From NCBI GenBank assembly GCA_016763895.1, contig JAESSV010000011.1:1-10404 (forward strand): a stretch of 10,404 nucleotides of DNA. The letters run 5' to 3'. The stretch comes from Magnetovibrio sp. (GTDB lineage: Bacteria > Pseudomonadota > Alphaproteobacteria > Rhodospirillales > Magnetovibrionaceae). Below, in pieces: positions 5,740 through 10,404 of the stretch (positions are counted from its first letter, which is position 1; every line of letters begins with the position of its first letter). The notes beneath the pieces were generated by a model. That model was not told where the DNA came from, searched no databases, and saw only the letters and a program-made list of their open reading frames with translations. A program made the translations under genes and the position numbers.

Positions 5740-6273
5740 ATGGCAATGATAAATTCAATTGTAATGGTTTTGTACGTTGTTCTGGTTTTGTACAGCGCGT
5801 TGAGCGATGCCCGATCTTTGCGCATTCCCAATTGGACCTCACTTTCTTTGATGGGTGTATTTGGTGCGGGCGTGATATCCAATGGGCTTGGGCTTGAAGC
5901 CATTGCGTGGCATTTGGCCGCAGTGGTTCTTATGTTGGTGTTGGGGTTCACCTTGTTTGCCTTTGGTCACTTTGGCGGCGGGGATGCAAAGCTTATGGCT
6001 GCGTGTGCGCTTATGGCCGGATGGGATAACCTTTTTGCCTTTATTTTTGCCGTCGCCTTGGTCGGTGGCGTGTTGTCCATTTTGGTTATTTTGTTGCGCA
6101 AAGGGCTGGGGCTTTGGCCCGATTGGCTGGTCAAAAGTGCCGCAGGACTGTTCACCCCGGACAAAGCCGTACCTTATGGTCTCGCCATTGCCGCAGGAGC
6201 CATGATTATATTGCCGCGCATGGACATGTTGCCCAAAGAATGGGTCTTTGTTGTGCACTGGTTTGTCGGTTGA
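5740..6273 (+). CDS. cpaA: Prepilin peptidase CpaA/TadV
   Basis: 177-residue integral-membrane aspartic protease of the A24 family, which cleaves the Flp (and TadE-like) leader peptides at the inner membrane. The two catalytic aspartates are present: D23 in SDARSLRIPNW and D82 in GHFGGGDAKLM (the GxGD-type motif). Several hydrophobic helices follow, including 58-76 and 93-115. Length fits the short CpaA type, which lacks the N-terminal methyltransferase domain of PilD. GGGGAG at 5726-5731, 8 nt before ATG, is the ribosome site. The gene is downstream of flp across the hairpin and 16 nt before the next gene, so the two probably share a transcript. Confidence 0.95.
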   Translation: MAMINSIVMVLYVVLVLYSALSDARSLRIPNWTSLSLMGVFGAGVISNGLGLEAIAWHLAAVVLMLVLGFTLFAFGHFGGGDAKLMAACALMAGWDNLFAFIFAVALVGGVLSILVILLRKGLGLWPDWLVKSAAGLFTPDKAVPYGLAIAAGAMIILPRMDMLPKEWVFVVHWFVG

Positions 6274-6289
6274 TAAGAGGACAAAAAGC

Positions 6290-7468
6290 GTGCACCGCCT
6301 CAAAACAGGGTCTTGGATAACCTTAGAACGTATTCGCGTTTATTCCGTGATGATGTTGGCCTTTTGGGCCGTGGGGATTTTGGCTGTTTTGGTGACTTCT
6401 GAGGGCGGCCTGGATTTCCTTGGACGTCCTTTGGGAACCGATTTTTCGAATGTGTGGTCGGCTGGACGTTTGGTGTTGGACAGCAATGCTGCGGCGGCTT
6501 ATGACACAAGCCTTCATCACGCGGTGCAAAAGGCGGCCTTTAACAGCCCCAATATTCCTTATTATGGATGGCATTACCCGCCCTTTTTTCTGTTTATTGC
6601 GGGAGCCCTGGCGCTTTTGCCCTATGGCAGTGCCGTTTTGGTGTGGCTTTCGGCGACATTCCCGCTTTATTTAGGCGTCGTTCACAAAATTTCAGACGTG
6701 CCTTTGACCTTGCTGCTTGCCGCCGCTTACCCCGCTGTGGCGGTGAATATGATCCATGGGCAAAACGGCTTCCTCAGCGCGGCCTTGTTGGGGGCTGGTG
6801 TGTTGTGTTTGGACCGCAGACCTGTTTTGGCGGGCCTAGCCTTTGGTCTTTTGGCGTATAAGCCTCAATTTGGTCTGTTGATTCCGTTGGTGCTTGGTGT
6901 AACGGGGCGTTGGCGGGTGTTTGGCGTGGCAAGCTTGACGGTGGCGATCTTGATCGGTGCGTCGACGGCGGTGTTTGGCTTTGAAATTTGGCAGGCTTTT
7001 ATCGACAGCACCCGGTTTACCCGCACCGTCGTATTGGAAGGTGGGGCTTTGGCTCCTGAAAAAATGCTGAGTATTTTTGCGGCCTTTCGCATGTGGGGGT
7101 TTTCGGTGACGTTGGCCTATATCGCCCAAGGTGTGCTGGCTTTGTTTGTCGCAACGACTTTGGTGAAGTTGTGGCAAAAACCAGTGGCTGTGCCCTTAAA
7201 ATCGGCGGCCTTGGTCACGGCAACCCTTTTGGTGACGCCTTATGCCATGGATTACGATCTGGTGATCTTGGGCCTTGGTTTGGTGTGGATGGTGACGTAT
7301 GGCTTGGAAAATGGCTTTCTTCCCTGGGAAAAAAGCGCGCTGGTTTTGGTTTGGGCCTTGCCGATGCTCAGCCGTGTGAGCGCGCTTGCCTTGTCGGTTC
7401 CCTTGGGTTTAATGGGGCTTTTGATGTTTTACGGGTTGATTTTGCGCCGGGTAGAACAGGGTGAATAA
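6290..7468 (+). CDS. GT87-type polyprenol-phosphate-dependent membrane glycosyltransferase
   Basis: 392-residue multi-pass membrane protein resembling glycosyltransferase family 87 (formerly DUF2029), whose members transfer sugars, often mannose, from polyprenol phosphate on the periplasmic face. Seen here: a first membrane helix at about 18-37, an acidic loop with GTDFSNVWSAG (D51, the expected catalytic-type Asp), then LYD-like AAYD and the HYPPFFLF motif at about 95-102. Roughly ten hydrophobic segments follow. GTG at 6290 was chosen because AAGAGG at 6275-6280 sits 9 nt upstream and the gap from the cpaA stop is then 16 nt. It ends at TAA (7466-7468) inside a short direct repeat. GT87 is not a core Tad component; its position suggests modification of pilin or of a surface polymer, which is inference. 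Confidence 0.83.
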   Translation: MHRLKTGSWITLERIRVYSVMMLAFWAVGILAVLVTSEGGLDFLGRPLGTDFSNVWSAGRLVLDSNAAAAYDTSLHHAVQKAAFNSPNIPYYGWHYPPFFLFIAGALALLPYGSAVLVWLSATFPLYLGVVHKISDVPLTLLLAAAYPAVAVNMIHGQNGFLSAALLGAGVLCLDRRPVLAGLAFGLLAYKPQFGLLIPLVLGVTGRWRVFGVASLTVAILIGASTAVFGFEIWQAFIDSTRFTRTVVLEGGALAPEKMLSIFAAFRMWGFSVTLAYIAQGVLALFVATTLVKLWQKPVAVPLKSAALVTATLLVTPYAMDYDLVILGLGLVWMVTYGLENGFLPWEKSALVLVWALPMLSRVSALALSVPLGLMGLLMFYGLILRRVEQGE

Positions 7469-7494
7469 AGCGTCGAAAAGGGTGAATAAAGCGT
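7458..7494 (+). repeat. 16-bp direct repeat at the end of the GT87 gene
   Basis: AGGGTGAATAAAGCGT occurs at 7458-7473 and 7479-7494, a perfect 16-bp match offset by 21 bp. The first copy contains the TAA of the GT87 gene; the second repeats that TAA in the gap before convergent tadC. This looks like a recent 21-bp tandem duplication. No strong terminator was seen between these convergent genes. Confidence 0.85.
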
Positions 7495-7498
7495 GCGC

Positions 7499-8452
7499 TT
7501 AACGCGCCATAATTTGAATAGCCGCCGGGCCAATCACCACCATAAACAGGGGGGGCAAGAAGAATAAAATCATCGGCACCGTTAATTTTGCGGGCAATGA
7601 TGCGCCCTTTTTTTCCGCCACAGACATCCGTTCTGCGCGCCGTTCCTGGGACAACACCTTCAACGCAACACCCACAGGCGTCCCATACTTTTCAGACTGA
7701 ATAAGCGTCGTCGTGAGCGATTTAATCGCCGGAAGCCCGGTGCGATCCGCAAAGTTTGTATAGGCCTTGTGACGATCACCAAGAAAGGCAAGCTCGGCCG
7801 AGGTGATGCCAAATTCTTGGGCCAGAGTTGGTGATTTATTGGTAATTTCATGGGTCACGCGATCGAACGCAGCCTCAATACTCAAGCCGCCTTCGACACA
7901 AATCACCATCAAATCAAGCGCATCGGCAAAGCCTGAATTTAAGTCTTGTTGGCGTTTTTGCGCCGAATTGATCACAAGCGTTTTGGGCAGGGAAAACCCT
8001 AAAAAAGCGGCGATGCCCATAAAGATGAATTTAACCACGCCGGGGTAAGGAAAATCTTGCATGTTGGCAATGTAAACAGAGCAAACCACAAAAAACAAAA
8101 CCGCCAAGGCAATGCGCGCAAACGTAAACGTAATCAGAGCATTGGGCCGACGGTATCCGGCTTGAGCCAAATTTTCTTTCAGTTGTGGAGACGACAACGC
8201 TTTATCAAGCTTAAACGTTGTGAGAAACTTTTTCATCAGGTCGGTGCGGTTTTGCCCCTTGCGTTGACGAATGGTCGATCCTTTTGATTGCAAGTCGTCA
8301 ACTTGATGACGGGCCAATTCTTTGCGCCGGGTTGTCACGTCTTTAAAGCGCTTCGATTTTCCTTTGCCGGACATAAAAGGCAGAGCGATTGCGACAACGG
8401 TGATGATCGCAGCCAGGCTGGCCATCCATACGATAAGAGTCGGAGTTTCCAT
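7499..8452 (-). CDS. tadC: TadC, inner-membrane platform protein
   Basis: 317-residue T2SSF-domain protein, partner of TadB in the inner-membrane platform that couples CpaF to pilus assembly. An N-terminal helix (about 6-27) is followed by a basic cytoplasmic region (29-110), two helices near 108-160, and the T2SSF domain. That domain includes ADALDLMVICVEGGLSIEAA, QSEKYGTPVGVAL and the family-typical ERRAERMSVAEKKGASLPAKLTVP (landmarks only) before a last hydrophobic segment. It ends MAR-TAA. The ATG lies 9 nt after the tadB TAG, and TAGGA around that stop serves as a ribosome site. Length is normal and no odd residues were seen. It converges with the GT87 gene. Confidence 0.95.
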   Translation of the reverse strand: METPTLIVWMASLAAIITVVAIALPFMSGKGKSKRFKDVTTRRKELARHQVDDLQSKGSTIRQRKGQNRTDLMKKFLTTFKLDKALSSPQLKENLAQAGYRRPNALITFTFARIALAVLFFVVCSVYIANMQDFPYPGVVKFIFMGIAAFLGFSLPKTLVINSAQKRQQDLNSGFADALDLMVICVEGGLSIEAAFDRVTHEITNKSPTLAQEFGITSAELAFLGDRHKAYTNFADRTGLPAIKSLTTTLIQSEKYGTPVGVALKVLSQERRAERMSVAEKKGASLPAKLTVPMILFFLPPLFMVVIGPAAIQIMAR

Positions 8453-8461
8453 ACCAATTTC

Positions 8462-8755
8462 CTACATATCAAAGTTGATCATTTGGTTCATAACCGCGAC
8501 ACCCGCCGCCATCATGCCAAGGCCAATCCAGACCAAGTGAATGCCATCGGTGAACAACAGCCCCACATAGGCGGGGTTGACCAAAGACAGCATGCCCAAA
8601 ACAAAAAACGGTAAACACGCAATGATCGCCGCAGATGATTTGGCTTCGGAACTTAAAGCTTGGACCTTGTCTTTCATTTTTTTGCGGTCCCGTAACACAT
8701 CCGACAAATTATCCAGGGTGTCGGCCAAATTGCCCCCCGTTTGACGTTGGATTTG
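8462..8755 (-). pseudogene. tadB: 3' part of tadB, downstream of in-frame TAG
   Basis: Directly continues the tadB frame after the TAG at 8758-8756. The first residues, QIQRQTGGNLADTLDNLSDV, are the most conserved stretch of the TadB T2SSF domain. They are followed by LRDRKKMKDKVQALSSEAKSSAAII and two closing hydrophobic segments ending INFDM before the TAG at 8464-8462. Total length with the upstream part is 326 codons, the usual TadB size. There are no frameshifts and no credible independent start: a TTG at 8728 would begin inside the conserved motif. It is well preserved, so it is either recently silenced, read through, or the stop is a sequencing error. Confidence 0.85.
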
Positions 8756-8758
8756 CTA
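8756..8758 (-). other. In-frame TAG inside tadB
   Basis: The codon context is GCC ATC GTG TAG CAA ATC CAA. In TadB proteins this position, just before the QIQ..TGGNL block, is normally hydrophobic (from knowledge of the family). TTG (Leu) is the only hydrophobic non-aromatic codon one base from TAG, by T-to-A in the second position. Confidence 0.9.
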
Positions 8759-9442
8759 CACGATGGCAAAAAATTTAAATTCTGCGGTGGGCAACCGTTT
8801 CAAAGCGCGCACCATGATTTCGTCGAGCGTCATGCCAAGGCGTTGACCTTCAATAATAAGGTGGAATTCCTCGCCCACCGGGCCTTCAAATTCGCGCGCG
8901 ATAATCGCCAGGCATTCGCCCACCGGAAGCCCGGATCGAATGCCCCGGGTGATCACGTCGATGGCTTCTGCAAAATGTGAGGTAAACTGATTTTGGCGCC
9001 GTTTGGCAAGGTAGCCCAAAACAAGCTTTGGCAAGCCGGCCCCGGCAACAATGGTCAATCCTGCAATCGCAATCGGGGACATGCCAAGAATAACCGTGAT
9101 GATCAGCCCCGTTAAGCCTGAGCCGGCGCAGATCATTAAAAAAGTAGTGGCCTCAACGCGCAAACCCGCCTGAAGAATGGCGCTATCAATACGGTCGAAA
9201 ATGCTTTCATTATTTTCGTCTTCACCAAGTCCTTTGACCCGGTCTTGAATGCGTTTTTGGCGACGGCTTTCGGCCTTGGCCGACAAACTGCCCGTTGACG
9301 AAATGGTGCCAATGGCTTCCATGCGTTTTTTAAGGCGCATTTTGGGGCGCATCGCAACCGAAACCATAGCCCCAACAATGCCCAACAAGATTATGCTGGC
9401 AGCGGCGGCAATCATGATATAGAGGACGATATTATCATTCAT
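8756..9442 (-). CDS. tadB: TadB, inner-membrane platform protein, first 228 codons before an in-frame TAG
   Basis: First 228 residues of TadB. The N-terminal membrane helix (about 7-30) is followed by a basic, Lys/Arg-rich cytoplasmic region (32-80). A second pair of hydrophobic segments lies near 98-145, and the start of the T2SSF domain includes EAIDVITRGIRSGLPVGECL and RLPTAEFKFFAIV. The domain is cut at codon 229 by TAG, leaving out its conserved second half and the last membrane helices, so the product as written should not form a normal platform. The ATG at 9442 lies 9 nt after the TAG of cpaF. Frame and order (cpaF, tadB, tadC) are the standard Tad arrangement. Confidence 0.9.
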   Translation of the reverse strand: MNDNIVLYIMIAAAASIILLGIVGAMVSVAMRPKMRLKKRMEAIGTISSTGSLSAKAESRRQKRIQDRVKGLGEDENNESIFDRIDSAILQAGLRVEATTFLMICAGSGLTGLIITVILGMSPIAIAGLTIVAGAGLPKLVLGYLAKRRQNQFTSHFAEAIDVITRGIRSGLPVGECLAIIAREFEGPVGEEFHLIIEGQRLGMTLDEIMVRALKRLPTAEFKFFAIV

Positions 9443-9451
9443 GAACGGGGC

Positions 9452-10404
9452 CTATGATGCAAATTGAAGGGCTTCGGCAAGCTTTTTTTCCATGCCGTAG
9501 TATTTCGCTTGTTCCCAAAAACTGGGACGCATGCCCGTAAATTTATGGCGACCCAGAATGTTGCCGTTGGAATCTTCACCTTCAATTTCGTAAACGCAAA
9601 TATCTTGGAGGGTGACCACATCGCCTTCCATACCAATGACTTCGGTTAAGTGGGTGATTTTCCGCGAACCATCGCGCAGGCGGGCGGCTTGAACAGTAAT
9701 ATGCACCGCCCCGGAAATTTGTTCGCGCATGGCCTTGGTGGGCAGATTATAGCCGCCCATCATAATCATGTCTTCCACACGGGACAGAGCCTCGCGCGGG
9801 TTGTTGGCGTGAATGGTGCCCATAGATCCATCATGGCCCGTGTTCATGGCTTGCAAGAGATCAAACGCTTCTGGACCCCGCACCTCACCGACGATGATCC
9901 GTTCAGGGCGCATCCGCAGACAGTTTTTGACCAAATCTCGCATCGTAACTTCACCCTTGCCTTCCAAGTTAGGAGGGCGGGTTTCTAAGCGCACCACATG
10001 GGGCTGTTGCAATTGCAATTCGGCGGAATCTTCGCATGTGATGATGCGTTCAGCGGGATCAATGTGCCCCGTCATACAGTTGAGCAGGGTGGTTTTCCCG
10101 GACCCGGTACCGCCCGAAATCAAGGTGTTCAGGCGAATGGCCGAGACCACTTCCATGACTTGTTTCAATTCCGGCGAGATCGAGCCAAATTTCAGTAAAT
10201 CTTCGAGGGTCAGCTTGTCTTTTTTAAATTTACGAATGGTCAGCGTTGGCCCGTCTATCGACAATGGCGGCGCAATGACGTTAACCCGTGAGCCATCCAT
10301 TAACCGCGCGTCACATATCGGGCTGCTATCATCAACCCGGCGGCCAACTTGGCTCACGATGCGCTGGCAAATATTCATCAATTGCGCATTGTCTTGAAAT
10401 TTTA
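9452..10404 (-). CDS. cpaF: CpaF/TadA pilus assembly ATPase, 5' end cut by window edge
   Basis: C-terminal 316 residues of the secretion ATPase that powers Tad pilus assembly. The frame is open to the window edge; visible sequence begins [22 protein letters not shown], the usual CpaF core. Motifs seen: [12 protein letters not shown] (Walker A), the Asp box in [24 protein letters not shown] (key residues E, D, E, R), and [20 protein letters not shown] (Walker B with its Glu). The His box GTIHANN and the late-domain ...GMRPSFW... follow. About 150 N-terminal residues are probably missing, judged from the usual family length of some 450-480. The stop is TAG (9454-9452), followed in frame, 9 nt on, by the tadB ATG. 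TTG at 10381 is not the true start. Confidence 0.95.
   Translation of the reverse strand, partial: KFQDNAQLMNICQRIVSQVGRRVDDSSPICDARLMDGSRVNVIAPPLSIDGPTLTIRKFKKDKLTLEDLLKFGSISPELKQVMEVVSAIRLNTLISGGTGSGKTTLLNCMTGHIDPAERIITCEDSAELQLQQPHVVRLETRPPNLEGKGEVTMRDLVKNCLRMRPERIIVGEVRGPEAFDLLQAMNTGHDGSMGTIHANNPREALSRVEDMIMMGGYNLPTKAMREQISGAVHITVQAARLRDGSRKITHLTEVIGMEGDVVTLQDICVYEIEGEDSNGNILGRHKFTGMRPSFWEQAKYYGMEKKLAEALQFAS

Noticed and set aside
6836..7177. Minus-strand frame inside the GT87 gene
   Set aside because: Low-complexity, His/Gln/Arg-rich shadow of a membrane-protein gene.
7489..7500. AAGCG-TG-CGCTT as a terminator between the convergent genes
   Set aside because: Two-base loop and five-base arms, without a proper T-run on either strand.
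8728..8760. Frameshift in tadB
   Set aside because: 981 nt from 9442 to 8462 is divisible by three and the family motif continues in the same frame after TAG.

Overview
The window is a Tad/Flp (tight adherence) type IVc pilus locus from a bacterium that is most probably an alphaproteobacterium. The grounds are the CpaF/TadB/TadC/CpaA/TadD/TadE/TadG set, a short Flp pilin, a PilZ protein and a Crp/Fnr regulator, in DNA of moderate GC (roughly half by eye). Genus cannot be called from sequence alone.

Layout. Right end, minus strand: cpaF (5' end cut by the window edge at 10404), then tadB, then tadC, each separated by 9 nt. Left end, minus strand: tadG, then a TadE-like gene (TAATG stop/start overlap), then a second TadE-like gene that runs off the window at position 1. 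Between these blocks, on the plus strand: a TadD-like TPR lipoprotein gene, an overlapping PilZ gene, a Crp/Fnr-family regulator gene, the 58-residue Flp pilin gene, the prepilin peptidase gene cpaA, and a GT87-type membrane glycosyltransferase gene. tadG and tadD are divergent across a 244-bp regulatory region; the GT87 gene and tadC converge.

How the parts fit: Flp is the pilin, CpaA the prepilin peptidase, CpaF the ATPase, TadB/TadC the inner-membrane platform, TadD the lipoprotein assisting the outer-membrane complex, and TadE/TadE/TadG the pseudopilin-like or surface-associated proteins. PilZ and Crp/Fnr suggest input from c-di-GMP and from a nucleotide or other effector. A strong hairpin after flp probably sets the pilin to cpaA expression ratio.

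Most notable points: (1) tadG and tadB are each interrupted by one in-frame TAG, with clear family sequence continuing in the same frame on both sides. (2) cpaF, tadB and tadC lie in one continuous frame broken only by TAG codons. (3) The distal TadE-like protein has a long tail made of three kinds of tandem repeat, including eight 27-bp units. (4) A shared CRP-like dyad (GTGACG-R-CC-R-TCA) lies in both the tadG/tadD and the crp/flp intergenic regions. (5) Several short tandem repeats sit in or near gene starts and ends. The ambers may be pseudogenisation, assembly error or suppression; the sequence alone does not decide.
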